DNA from: G963677445 sp963678275
GTDB taxonomy: Bacteria; Bacteroidota; Ignavibacteria; Ignavibacteriales; Melioribacteraceae
Direction: 5' to 3'
NCBI GenBank assembly: GCA_963678275.1
Contig: OY782765.1
Coordinates: 3,410,001 to 3,474,000 of the forward strand
Length of the DNA stretch: 64,000 nt
The translations under genes and the position numbers were made by a program. The notes under the pieces were generated by a model, which was not told the origin of the DNA, ran no database searches, and was given only the letters and a program-made list of their open reading frames with translations. Positions 35,858 to 45,305 of the stretch are shown here, in pieces. The stretch's first letter is position 1. The number at the start of each line of letters is the position of its first letter.

Positions 35858-38800
35858 TTATTTCATCAGCATCATTTTCTTGGTTGTGCCGAATGACTGT
35901 CCATCAACGCCTGCTGCTTCGATTGTATAGAAGTATACACCACTTGAGAGCTGTGATGCGTTAAAGCTTACTTCATGCAATCCTAATTCAAACTGACCGT
36001 TAATCAGTTCTGCTACCTGCTGTCCAACAACGTTGTAAACTTTTACGCTTACTTTTGCTGCTACAGGAAGAGCAAATTTGATCTTTGTAGTCGGGTTGAA
36101 TGGGTTAGGATAGTTCTGGCCAAGGCTGAACTCTGTCGGTACAAAGTCAACTTCTACAGTGTTGCTGTATGCGTAGGTTCCATCAAAGTCAACCTGTTTC
36201 AGTCTGTAGTAATATGTACCTGATGTTGCATGATGGTCAACAAAGCTGTAGCTGTGTGCTTCAGCGCTTGTTCCGTTTCCATCTACAAATCCAATTGAAG
36301 TAAAGCTGACATCGTCTGAGCTTCTTTCAACTTCGAAACCTTTATTGTTGGTTTCTGTGGCTGTTTCCCAGGTAAGTTCAACTTTTTCGCCTGCTACGTT
36401 AGCTGCGAAAGTTGTGAATTCAACCGGTATAGGAGCTGTGTAAACGATTGTTACATCCAGTGATGTTAGAGCTGCGTTGGTAACAACTACAGGAGTAGTT
36501 TCACCATCCATAATTGTTTCACTTACAATTGCTCCGCCGAACGGATCCTGAACTGTCATTTCGATAGTTCCTGTTACTTCAGGAATAGCGATTGTAGCTA
36601 TGAATTCAGTTCCTGTTCCAAGCTGCCACTGAATCTTATGTGTAACAGTTCCATTCATGTTGATATCGCCTGTACGGAAGTCATAAAGTGAAGATGTAAC
36701 TCCATCAAGGAATACCATTCTTGAATCGAAGATACCAGCGGGAGGAGCCGGAGGAAGTTCAGCTTCCATAAGGTCTGCGTCGATTCCGTCTGTAGCTTCA
36801 GGATCGATACCAACCATCATGTCATAAGAAGCGTTTCCATCAGTTGCTGCGATAGCAATTTCGAAGAATGCTGCTGTGTTGTTAACTTCAACAGGTGATT
36901 TTTTGGTCATGTTGAACATCATAACACCATCGCCTGAAGATTTGATCCAGTATCCCTGTCCGGGAACGAGGTCAGTCGGGTTGAAGTAACCGGTCGCGCC
37001 GAATCCGAAGAAGTTAGAAGCGAGAAGACCAGCAGGATCAGTTGTAATACCTGAAACGGTAACGTCATATTCATAACCACCGATCATATTCCAGCCTTCA
37101 GCGATTGCGACAGGAGTCATAACCGGCATACCGGTCATATCATGTGAAGTTGCATCGTCAAATTTAACCCAGTAACCGTCGCCGGTTAACAGGTCAGTAA
37201 CTGTGGTGTAACCGTTATCAAATGCGAATACGTTGGAAGCGGCATCAGGGAAAATGTTTGCTACGGACATATCATCCATATCAACCGGGCATGATACCAT
37301 ATTCCATCCGCCCATTGCAGGACAGTTAACTGTAATCTGCTGTGTATATTCAATAACAAGTGAAGTAAGGGCTGCGTTTGTAACTGTAGCCATATCTTCA
37401 GCTTTCATATTAACATTTACAAGAGTGCCTGTAAGAGCATCTTTCATTACGAAAGAACCTTCAGGAAGATTATCAGGATTCCATGTAAGAGTAATCGGGT
37501 ATCCGTCAGCGCCTGGCTGGAATTTAACTGTCCAGGTAATTTCTTCCTGTCCGTCCATACGGAGGTCGATAAGTGAAGATGTTGTTCCGTCAGGGAATAC
37601 CAATCTTGTATCAAATACACCTGCCGGAGGTGCGGGAGGCAGTTCGAGTTCGCCAAGAGCTTCATCGATGCCATCTGTAGCGTCAGGATGTGTACCAAAT
37701 GTTACTGTGTTGCCAGATCTTCCACCGGCATCAGCAACCATAACGTCACACTGGAATCCGACAACCGGGCCAGGTGCGCCAGGAACAGCAAAACCGCAAA
37801 CTTCGCCGTCGCCATAGAAATAACCTTTAAGTGTTGTTGCGCCTGTAGCAGGATCAACAGTTCTTAATTCACCGCCGCCATCATAGTTGTAAGCAGCCAT
37901 ATAGAGTTCGCCACCAGGTGTGAATTCCATATCCTGCGCGTATGAAGCGTTGAAGCCAACAGCGCCGATAATGGTTGAAGCGCCACTGTTTTTGTCGATC
38001 ATTGAAAGATTATCATCAGATATGTCGACAGAATAGAGGTTACCTGAAGCGTCGCAAGCGAGGTTAATAGCTGTTGTCATACTTGTTGTGCCAACCATTG
38101 TAAGAGCGCCGGTTGTAACATCGACGGTATAGAGAGTGTTAGCGCTGACACCATAAAGTGTATTTGAAGTATAATCCCATGCCAAACCGTTAAGGTTTGT
38201 CAATTGGTTACCAACAGTTGTAAGAGCGCCGGTTGCGGGGTCTATTGTATAAAGTGTACCGCCAACAGTGCCATCATAATATGAACGTCCAAACCATGTG
38301 TCCATTCCGTAAGCGCCTGAACCGATGAAATAATCTGAGGTTGTAGGAGCTAAGAAGTTAATTACGTCAGGAGTCTGGAGGAAGAAGGTCATCGGGCCTT
38401 CGCCATATACTGCTGTAGGATCATAAGCGAGATATCCATAAGCCAATGTCAGGTCTTCTACACTAACCATAACCTGAGCACAGTCGTTATCCGGATTTTC
38501 GTCGCCTGTAAGATCTGTACATGCGTCAAATGTGTACTGGCCAAGAGCTGCGTTCCAGTCATCAAAAGTAACTTCAGCAGTTGCATAAGCAGCAAGATCA
38601 GTTACTGTTTTTGTTGATGTGTAAGTTCCATTATCAAGAGTTACATTAAATGTCTGAGCATTCATTCCGAAGTTTTTAACTTCGGCTTTAGGTGTGAATG
38701 TTCCCGGAGTAACAATAGCGGGAATCATAATTTCAGTAACACCAACGTCAGCGAGTACAGGTGTTCCGCCTATGTCAACCGCGTAATCTTCTGTTTCACC

Positions 38801-40384
38801 ATAGCTGTAATTTTCGCAAGGACCGGGAGCGCTGTTCCATTTGTCAACAACACGGAAAGTTGTAACGCCTGGCATTGCGTTGTTCGGGCATGTTACGTCA
38901 GCATAGTAGAATCCTGAAGGATCAACATCTTCAGCGACAATAACTAATTCATCATCGTCCCAAACATAGTTTTTGTTCCAGTCGAACCATGCGTAAATGT
39001 ATTCACTACCATCTGAATAAATTGAAACGCCAAGTTCTTTTGTTTCGCCCAGGCCTATAACAGCAGGAGCAACTGTAGAGGTATAGTCAGTATAGTATGA
39101 ACCTGCGGAAGGATTGTCGATTCCGCCAAAAGTTACAGCGTCAATATATTCATAGTTGTAGTTATTGGAATATGATTCACAATAGAAGGGCTCCATACAT
39201 GTAACGGTTGAAGCTTTCATGTCGTTACCTGTATTTTCGTCACCCGAAAGAGCTGTCCATGCTTCAATTGTATAATCGCCATAAGCTGAAAGATCAACTG
39301 TTGTAGCGAAAGTATAAGAAACTACTTCGCCGCCGCTGATTGTTTCATTATATGTAGTGGTTTCAACCGGAGTTCCGTCAAGTGAGAAACCAATTTCGAA
39401 ACCTGACTGTGAAGCTGTTCCGTAGTTTTTGATATTTACGGTTACTTCTTCAGCATTGGTAAGGTTAACACCTGTAACAGGTGAAGTAATAGAGCTGATA
39501 CCAACATCATTTGTATAAGTAACGAGAGTATACATTTCGAGACCATATGCAAAAGTACCCTGTGCACATGTTAAGTAGTAGAACATTCCATCTTTTTCGT
39601 AAGTAGCGCAACCACCTGAGAGACCGCCAACTTCGATATCATACTGGTTTCCTGTCGGCATACCAGTTGCGGGATCCCACTGTTCAGCCCATGAGCCGCC
39701 GCCTGTGGTTGTACCGGCATTGAGCCAGAGCCACGGACCGTCATCAGCTTTGTTGTCATAAGCAAGACCATAAATTGAAGGAACACCGGTAATTGTTCCG
39801 GTTGTAGCGCCTGTACGGTCTATAAGAAGAATGTTTGATGACCAGTTGTTTGTATAGAAAGCATCTGCGTCATCATTGTAAGCGATAGCTCTACCGCCAT
39901 CTCCACTGAAAGAGATAGTTCCTTGTGAGTTACCGTCGACATCAAAAATATAAATTGGTGAAGATGCGGCGCCGCCATAAAGATATTGACCGTCCCAGGC
40001 CATGTCGCGTGTTCCGCCATGCGGGAGCTCAATAGTTTCAATAAAAGCGCCTGTGGCAAGATCAAATTTACACATAGAGTGTGATATGGAAGCATCCCAG
40101 GCAGTTGCGTAAATAGTTGTGCCATCTGTTTCAATGCCTGCCAGGCCTGAAACACCTGAAGTTGTTTCAATATCGTATGCGAATACCTGATCCCAGAAAT
40201 CTTCTGTCGCGCCGGTGAATGTACCTTCACGTACACCTTCCGGAGCTGAGTCTAATATCGGGCTTGTTAAAACGGGTCTGTCTGTAAAGGATTGTTTCTG
40301 CATACGACCTTCGTAAGCGTCCTGTGCAAAAATAAAAGTACATGACAGCAATAGTGTCATGAGAATTGTGGTGATTTTCCTCAT
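35858..40384 (-). CDS. Giant T9SS-exported multidomain surface protein with GEVED domain
   Basis: 1508 residues. A signal peptide covers about residues 1-20 (ending TFIFAQ), and AAGGAGAA lies upstream of the ATG. Approximate order: a propeller-like region (40-290, TDGTTIYATAWD), a CARDB-like domain, a GEVED domain (about 400-545, DWNKNYVWDDDELVI and NYSYGETEDYAVDIGG), another CARDB-like domain, and a second propeller-like region (670-890). Then two copies of a module containing ELPPAPPAG.FD.R.VF, separated by a GWNMVSCPVD region, a fibronectin-III-like domain, and a T9SS tail (QNYPNPFNPTTKI, ending KKMMLMK). Likely an abundant adhesin or matrix protein; specific ligand unknown. Strong terminator and own promoter region. 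Confidence 0.87.
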   Translation of the reverse strand: MRKITTILMTLLLSCTFIFAQDAYEGRMQKQSFTDRPVLTSPILDSAPEGVREGTFTGATEDFWDQVFAYDIETTSGVSGLAGIETDGTTIYATAWDASISHSMCKFDLATGAFIETIELPHGGTRDMAWDGQYLYGGAASSPIYIFDVDGNSQGTISFSGDGGRAIAYNDDADAFYTNNWSSNILLIDRTGATTGTITGVPSIYGLAYDNKADDGPWLWLNAGTTTGGGSWAEQWDPATGMPTGNQYDIEVGGLSGGCATYEKDGMFYYLTCAQGTFAYGLEMYTLVTYTNDVGISSITSPVTGVNLTNAEEVTVNIKNYGTASQSGFEIGFSLDGTPVETTTYNETISGGEVVSYTFATTVDLSAYGDYTIEAWTALSGDENTGNDMKASTVTCMEPFYCESYSNNYNYEYIDAVTFGGIDNPSAGSYYTDYTSTVAPAVIGLGETKELGVSIYSDGSEYIYAWFDWNKNYVWDDDELVIVAEDVDPSGFYYADVTCPNNAMPGVTTFRVVDKWNSAPGPCENYSYGETEDYAVDIGGTPVLADVGVTEIMIPAIVTPGTFTPKAEVKNFGMNAQTFNVTLDNGTYTSTKTVTDLAAYATAEVTFDDWNAALGQYTFDACTDLTGDENPDNDCAQVMVSVEDLTLAYGYLAYDPTAVYGEGPMTFFLQTPDVINFLAPTTSDYFIGSGAYGMDTWFGRSYYDGTVGGTLYTIDPATGALTTVGNQLTNLNGLAWDYTSNTLYGVSANTLYTVDVTTGALTMVGTTSMTTAINLACDASGNLYSVDISDDNLSMIDKNSGASTIIGAVGFNASYAQDMEFTPGGELYMAAYNYDGGGELRTVDPATGATTLKGYFYGDGEVCGFAVPGAPGPVVGFQCDVMVADAGGRSGNTVTFGTHPDATDGIDEALGELELPPAPPAGVFDTRLVFPDGTTSSLIDLRMDGQEEITWTVKFQPGADGYPITLTWNPDNLPEGSFVMKDALTGTLVNVNMKAEDMATVTNAALTSLVIEYTQQITVNCPAMGGWNMVSCPVDMDDMSVANIFPDAASNVFAFDNGYTTVTDLLTGDGYWVKFDDATSHDMTGMPVMTPVAIAEGWNMIGGYEYDVTVSGITTDPAGLLASNFFGFGATGYFNPTDLVPGQGYWIKSSGDGVMMFNMTKKSPVEVNNTAAFFEIAIAATDGNASYDMMVGIDPEATDGIDADLMEAELPPAPPAGIFDSRMVFLDGVTSSLYDFRTGDINMNGTVTHKIQWQLGTGTEFIATIAIPEVTGTIEMTVQDPFGGAIVSETIMDGETTPVVVTNAALTSLDVTIVYTAPIPVEFTTFAANVAGEKVELTWETATETNNKGFEVERSSDDVSFTSIGFVDGNGTSAEAHSYSFVDHHATSGTYYYRLKQVDFDGTYAYSNTVEVDFVPTEFSLGQNYPNPFNPTTKIKFALPVAAKVSVKVYNVVGQQVAELINGQFELGLHEVSFNASQLSSGVYFYTIEAAGVDGQSFGTTKKMMLMK

Positions 40385-40671
40385 TGAAAATTCTCCTTAT
40401 TATGTTAGAAAATTATTCCTGAAGGTACAATTACAACAATACAGGAACATTATTCAGGCAAGAATTACTTGCGTTTGGCTGTTAAGTCACAGTTGTGACT
40501 GTATTTACTGTTATTTTGTTGGCCCTTGTACCTCCTCTGTTTGTTATGAATCTGTTAATTAATGTCATTATTGGAAAAGCAAGTTAGTAAATTAATTTTA
40601 AATTTTTAAAGTGTTTTACAAAAATATTTTTCCTTTTACAGATTTTTTTTCATCACATAAAGTAAAAAAGT

Positions 40672-41628
40672 CTATTTTACCGCAGATTCGGCAATTTCAA
40701 GAGTATTTGTTTTGGGATAAATTTTACATAATATCCCAAAGGGAAGGGTCAGATTACCCTGGAGATGTCCATGACGCAAATTTTTAACCACAGGGACATT
40801 AAGTTTTGAGAAATAATGGTCGAATACTTCATCAATTGTCAATCCCTTTTCATCCGTGCCTTCACAGTCTTCAAATCGGCCGAGTATCAAACCATTTATT
40901 TTATCAAATACTCCCGCGATATCAAGCTGATTTAACATTCGGTCAATTCTGTAAGGCTCCTCTCCAACATCTTCCAGGAACAATATTTTGCCTTCGAAAC
41001 CGGGGATATATTCACTTCCCATTAGTGATGTTACAAGAGCGAGATTTCCACCGGCAAGCGGACCTTCAACATCTTCGGTTCCGGTAAAAATAATATCCTC
41101 TCCCTCCGGATTTTCCACTTTCCCGAAAGGTTCGGCATTTGTCGTGATCTTCCAAAAATTCTCTTCAGTATAACCATTCACTTCCGAATAGAAATCTACC
41201 GCGGCCATAGGACCGGCAAAACTTACAAGACCGGCTTTTTCATACATCGCAAGCTGCAACGCGGTAATATCACTATAACCCACAAATATTTTGGGATTGT
41301 TTTTTATGAGGGTATAATCTATCGATTTCAGAAGCCTGCCTGTTCCATATCCCCCCCTGACACAGATAATCGCTTTCACCTCTTTATCAGCAAACATATT
41401 ATGGAAATCTTCAAGTCTTTCGGAATCAGTTCCGGCAAGGTAACCGTAACTTTTGCCCACATTCCCTCCGATCTTCACTTTGTAGCCGAGCTTTTCAAAA
41501 TAACCGGCTCCTTTTTTTATCCTTGTCAAATCGGAAGGGCTTGACGCCGGAGAGATAAGCGCTATTGTATCTCCCCTGCTTAATCTTTTCGGTTTTATCA
41601 TATTTTTAATACTGTAAATGCTGGACAT
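40672..41628 (-). CDS. LD-carboxypeptidase, peptidase family S66
   Basis: Serine carboxypeptidase of the LdcA/MccF family, which removes the terminal D-Ala from murein tetrapeptides in the cytosol, or hydrolyses related amides. 318 residues as given; the ATG at 41601 (MIKPKRLSRGDTI) matches the usual family start better, and neither has a clear ribosome site. Motifs: ALISPASSP, CVRGGYGTGRLL, the nucleophile in FVGYSDITAL (S119 from the first ATG), GPLAGGNLALV, LEDVGEEPYRIDRML with the catalytic Glu, and LRHGHLQGNLTLPFG with the catalytic His. With anmK nearby it points to murein recycling. Confidence 0.9.
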   Translation of the reverse strand: MSSIYSIKNMIKPKRLSRGDTIALISPASSPSDLTRIKKGAGYFEKLGYKVKIGGNVGKSYGYLAGTDSERLEDFHNMFADKEVKAIICVRGGYGTGRLLKSIDYTLIKNNPKIFVGYSDITALQLAMYEKAGLVSFAGPMAAVDFYSEVNGYTEENFWKITTNAEPFGKVENPEGEDIIFTGTEDVEGPLAGGNLALVTSLMGSEYIPGFEGKILFLEDVGEEPYRIDRMLNQLDIAGVFDKINGLILGRFEDCEGTDEKGLTIDEVFDHYFSKLNVPVVKNLRHGHLQGNLTLPFGILCKIYPKTNTLEIAESAVK

Positions 41629-41783
41629 ATGATCAATATAAGAAATCTTTCAGTGGTATGCAAAATTTAAGTTATCAGCTTCATTATCCATACCTGAAAC
41701 GCATGCCAAAGATAAAAGATTAATTTATTTTTCTCAATACCAAATTGTTAAATAATTTTAAATTTTTTACGCTGTGACAAAAA

Positions 41784-42671
41784 TCATAATAACCTTCCTG
41801 ATTTGATAATCTCTCTCACACACCTTCTGTAAGGTAAGGGCTTAATTCCCTCGCAGGTAAGTTTGGCGATATCCATGCTTACATCCGCCACTTTATATAT
41901 TCCTTCCACCTCATCAAGGGAGTTTTTAATGACCAGGGAACTGTCAAATCCGGCTTCTTCACATAAAATCCGCCCCATTTCAGCCCTTGAAAGTCTCTCA
42001 GGTCCGCCAAAGTTATATATTCCCGGAGTAATTTCTTTTTCAGCTATTTCTCCTATCATCCTGACTGCATCGAAAATGGCCAGGGGTGTCCGGAACTGAT
42101 CACCAAATAACCTTGTCCTTTTGCCTGAACTGAAATTATCATACATATACTGGAAATGATTCGCTTCATGGTCTTTGCCAATACCGTACATCAGCGCGCA
42201 TCTTAAAATTATATAATCATCCAGCGATCGTGAAATCTTGACTTCCCCCATTAGTTTTGTTTCGGCATAAAGAGATACCGGGGCAAGTTTTGCTGATTCA
42301 TCAAGCATCTTTCCCCTGTAGCCGGCATAAACAAGGTCGGAGGAAATATATATCATCCTGCATCTGCCCCGGCAAAATTTTGCGATATTTTCCGAGGCGC
42401 TTACATTTGTCAGGTAAACTAATGCCGGATCAAGCCGGTCAGCTTCGGCAGGATTCGCCACCGCCGCGTTATGAATTATTACATCGGGCGAAAATTTTTC
42501 CGCCGCCCGGTTAAAAGCCTCAAAATCGTTGATATCAACTGACTGCTTTTTTACTCCATCTTCTGAAATGCCATTATTCCGGAATAACGCGAGCAGATCA
42601 TGTTTTTTTTTCAGTTCTTTCGTAAGATAACGGCCAAGCAATCCGCCGCCGCCGGTTATTAGTATTTTCAT
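41784..42671 (-). CDS. NAD(P)-dependent SDR, dTDP-4-dehydrorhamnose reductase-like
   Basis: 295 residues from the ATG at 42671, where the start overlaps the anmK stop (ATGA). The Rossmann motif is MKILITGGGGLLGRYL, then VIIHNAAVANPAEAD and YISSDLVYAGYRGK, with the SDR catalytic pair in YAETKLMGE (Tyr-x3-Lys). FGDQFRTPLAIFD and YNFGGPERLSRAEMG are typical of the RmlD group. Whether it makes dTDP-rhamnose is unclear because no rmlABC genes are present in the window. Translationally coupled to anmK. Confidence 0.85.
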   Translation of the reverse strand: MKILITGGGGLLGRYLTKELKKKHDLLALFRNNGISEDGVKKQSVDINDFEAFNRAAEKFSPDVIIHNAAVANPAEADRLDPALVYLTNVSASENIAKFCRGRCRMIYISSDLVYAGYRGKMLDESAKLAPVSLYAETKLMGEVKISRSLDDYIILRCALMYGIGKDHEANHFQYMYDNFSSGKRTRLFGDQFRTPLAIFDAVRMIGEIAEKEITPGIYNFGGPERLSRAEMGRILCEEAGFDSSLVIKNSLDEVEGIYKVADVSMDIAKLTCEGIKPLPYRRCVREIIKSGRLL

Positions 42672-43855
42672 GGCAGGCAAATTTTTCCTAAAATAGTTTC
42701 TCTAACAGCGCCTGTTACATTAATAATATTGGAACTGTTCCCTGATATTGTCTCATTAGCGAGCACGGCAAAACATACAGCTTCTTTCGCGTCTGAGGGA
42801 ATTCCAAGGTCATCGGCTGTTGTAACATTAACTTCCGGTCCGAATAATTCCGCGAGATGTTTCATAATAAATTTATTATACGCTCCGCCGCCGCTGACAA
42901 ATAATTCCTCAATCTCTGTAGTGCTTTTAATAAATTGCTGATAATTCTCAAATATTGTAAGAGCTGTATAATAACTGAACGTGGAAATAATATCAACCGG
43001 TTCAGCATCTGTTACTCCTTCCATTACCCGGGCGATAAATTCCCTGTCATATCTCTCTCTTCCTGTCGACTTGGGTGGTTTCAAACCGGGATATTCATCA
43101 ACAGCCCTGATTTTTTCCAGCAGTTTTTTATCAATTTTCCCTGAAAAGGCGATATCACCATTGGCGTCAAAATTTTTGTTGAAGAATTCCTGCGTCAGTG
43201 TGTCTATCATCATATTGCCCGGACCTGTATCGAAAGCTATTACTCCCCCGCTTCCTTTTTCCTTGTTCAGTACCGTAATATTTGAGATTCCCCCTATGTT
43301 AAGCAAGGCTCTGTTTTTATCGGGGGAATGAAACATTATATAATCGAAATAGGGAACCAGCGGAGCTCCCTGTCCTCCCAAAGCGACATCACCGGTGCGG
43401 AAATCGCCAACTGTTATAACACCGGTCAGTTTTGCCAGTACTGCCGGATCACCTGTCTGTAACGTAGAACCGGTTGAAAAACCGAACATTTCCACCTTTT
43501 CAGGAAGATGCCTTATCGTTTGTCCGTGAGTTCCTGTCAGATCAACTTCATCCAGAGTTATACCGGTTTTTTCGACAAGCTTTTTTATCGCTCTGAAATA
43601 TAAATGGGGTATAATAAAATTCAGCCGGCAGATATCATCTACATTGCTGGTATCCGGGAGCGAATTTTTCAGAATGAATTTTTTCAGCTCCTTATCAATA
43701 GGATATTCAGAATAGCCGAGAAGTTTAATTGATGTATCTCGTCCCGATCCTTCTGCCTCAATAAGAACCGTATCCACGGCGTCAACTGATGTGCCCGACA
43801 TCAGTCCGATAATTTTTCTTTTTCTCTTTTTTGATAAATCAATAATCTTTTGCAT
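42668..43855 (-). CDS. anmK: Anhydro-N-acetylmuramic acid kinase
   Basis: Phosphorylates 1,6-anhydroMurNAc, released by murein turnover, to MurNAc-6-phosphate. 395 residues. Signatures: IIGLMSGTSVDAVDTVLIE, GTHGQTIRHLPE, GDFRTGDVALGGQGAPLVP, ALLNIGGISNITVL and IAFDTGPGNMMID, with the substrate-site ELFVSGGGAYNKFIM near the end. The N-terminus carries a short basic extension (KKRKRK). Divergent from nfo with only 41 bp between the starts. With the nearby LD-carboxypeptidase it indicates peptidoglycan recycling; MurQ and a transporter are not in the window. Confidence 0.94.
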   Translation of the reverse strand: MQKIIDLSKKRKRKIIGLMSGTSVDAVDTVLIEAEGSGRDTSIKLLGYSEYPIDKELKKFILKNSLPDTSNVDDICRLNFIIPHLYFRAIKKLVEKTGITLDEVDLTGTHGQTIRHLPEKVEMFGFSTGSTLQTGDPAVLAKLTGVITVGDFRTGDVALGGQGAPLVPYFDYIMFHSPDKNRALLNIGGISNITVLNKEKGSGGVIAFDTGPGNMMIDTLTQEFFNKNFDANGDIAFSGKIDKKLLEKIRAVDEYPGLKPPKSTGRERYDREFIARVMEGVTDAEPVDIISTFSYYTALTIFENYQQFIKSTTEIEELFVSGGGAYNKFIMKHLAELFGPEVNVTTADDLGIPSDAKEAVCFAVLANETISGNSSNIINVTGAVRETILGKICLP

Positions 43856-43896
43856 ATTTTTGACCAGTAAACTTTAAAATAGATATCAGGAATATA

Positions 43897-44751
43897 ATGA
43901 AACAACTATTAGGCGCACATACATCAACAAGCGGCGGAGTATCAGCTTCTATACCCCTGGCCGAAAGCCTCGGTTTTACCGCCATGCAGATTTTCACCCG
44001 AAACAATAACCGCTGGACTTCAAAACCACTCAGTGATAAAGAAATTTCCGGCTTCAGGGACAAACTTAAAGAATCTTCCATTAAGTTTGTAGTTTCTCAC
44101 GATTCCTACCTTATTAATTTATGCGCGAAGGATGAGATAAATTTGAAGAAATCAAAAGAAGCGTTTAAGGATGAGATACTCAGATGCAGCCGGCTCGGCA
44201 TTAAATATCTGAATTTCCACCCCGGCGCGCATGGGGGACAGGGAGAAGAGGATGGTATAAAAATTATCGCCGAATCTTTGAATGAACTGCATGAAGAAAC
44301 TCCCGACGCCGGAGTTAGCAGTATGATTGAAACAACTGCCGGACAGGGGACCAACCTCGGTTACAACTTTGAGCAGATAAGAAAAATGATAGACCTCATC
44401 GAGGATAAAGAGCGAATGACCGTATGTGTGGATACAGCCCATATTTTTGCCGCGGGTTATGATCTGCGTGATGAAAAACTTTTTGAAAAGGTTTTTGATG
44501 ATTTCGATTCGATAATCGGACTTGATCGCCTTCAGTGTTTTCATATTAATGACAGTAAAAAGGAGCTTGGCAGCCGGGTTGACAGACACGACCATATAGG
44601 CAAAGGTTTTATTGGTCTGGATGGTTTCCGCAACCTTATGAATTGCGAAAGACTCGCGCATATTCCAAAGGTGCTTGAAACACCTAAGGGAAAAGAACAA
44701 CTTGAGGATGTGGAAAACATTAAAACTCTTTTATCATTAATTAAAGAATAA
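43897..44751 (+). CDS. nfo: Endonuclease IV (AP endonuclease)
   Basis: Zinc-dependent enzyme that nicks DNA 5' to abasic sites in base-excision repair. 284 residues. Family landmarks: LLGAHTSTSGGVSASIPLAESLG at the start, FTRNNNRWTSKPL, YLNFHPGAHGGQGEEDGI, SSMIETTAGQGTNLG, VCVDTAHIFAAGYDLR, CFHINDSKKELGSRVDRHDHIGKG and IPKVLETPKG, which supply all zinc ligands. CAGGAA precedes the ATG. The next gene begins two bases after the stop, so nfo leads a three-gene unit. Confidence 0.96.
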   Translation: MKQLLGAHTSTSGGVSASIPLAESLGFTAMQIFTRNNNRWTSKPLSDKEISGFRDKLKESSIKFVVSHDSYLINLCAKDEINLKKSKEAFKDEILRCSRLGIKYLNFHPGAHGGQGEEDGIKIIAESLNELHEETPDAGVSSMIETTAGQGTNLGYNFEQIRKMIDLIEDKERMTVCVDTAHIFAAGYDLRDEKLFEKVFDDFDSIIGLDRLQCFHINDSKKELGSRVDRHDHIGKGFIGLDGFRNLMNCERLAHIPKVLETPKGKEQLEDVENIKTLLSLIKE

Positions 44752-44752
44752 T

Positions 44753-45289
44753 ATGATCGAAAACCTGGAAGAAATAAATCCCCTCGATTTTACCGCCCCG
44801 ATAAATGAGCTTTGGCTGAACCGGTGGTTTTTGCTTACGGCAGGCGATTTTAAATCGAAGGTTTTTAACACTATGACCGTCGCCTGGGGATTCAACGGAA
44901 TTATGTGGAATAAACCATGTGCGGCCGCGGTTGTAAGGCCAACAAGACATACGTTTTCTTTTATGAACAAATATGATACTTTTACACTATGCTCATTCCC
45001 GAAGGAATTCAGGGATGATCTTTCTCTGCTCGGGTCAAAATCGGGACGGGATGGAGATAAAATAGCTCTTACAAAACTTCATCCGGTCCAATCGGCAAAA
45101 GTTGACGCCCCCTCTTTCGCCGAAGCGGACCTGGTAATTGAATGCAGAAAAATTTATTACGACAATTTTAAACCGGAACATTTCCTTTCACCCGACATAA
45201 ATAACCGTTATCCCCAAAAAGACTATCATACTATTTACTTCGGCGAAATAGAATTTGTCAGGGGCATAGAGGAATTTTCCATAAAATAG
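44753..45289 (+). CDS. Flavin reductase-like, FMN-binding split-barrel protein
   Basis: 178 residues, starting two bases after the nfo stop. The sequence fits the flavin reductase-like family: WFLLTAGDFKSKVFNTMTVAWGFNGIMWNKPCAAAVV is the usual FMN-binding strand pattern, followed by RPTRHTFSFMNKYDTFTLC and the partner block GSKSGRDGDKIALT. Typical members bind FMN and reduce flavins with NAD(P)H or serve partner oxygenases. The exact reaction is unknown. Co-transcribed with nfo and the aminotransferase. Confidence 0.85.
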   Translation: MIENLEEINPLDFTAPINELWLNRWFLLTAGDFKSKVFNTMTVAWGFNGIMWNKPCAAAVVRPTRHTFSFMNKYDTFTLCSFPKEFRDDLSLLGSKSGRDGDKIALTKLHPVQSAKVDAPSFAEADLVIECRKIYYDNFKPEHFLSPDINNRYPQKDYHTIYFGEIEFVRGIEEFSIK

Positions 45290-45305
45290 AAACAGCAGGC
45301 TGTTC

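Noticed and set aside
37233..37817. 194-codon frame antisense to the giant T9SS gene
   Set aside because: Shadow frame produced by the biased codon use of the real gene; no ribosome site or domain.
44152..44700. 182-codon frame antisense to nfo
   Set aside because: Endonuclease IV motifs fill the sense frame; the antisense frame has no recognisable feature.
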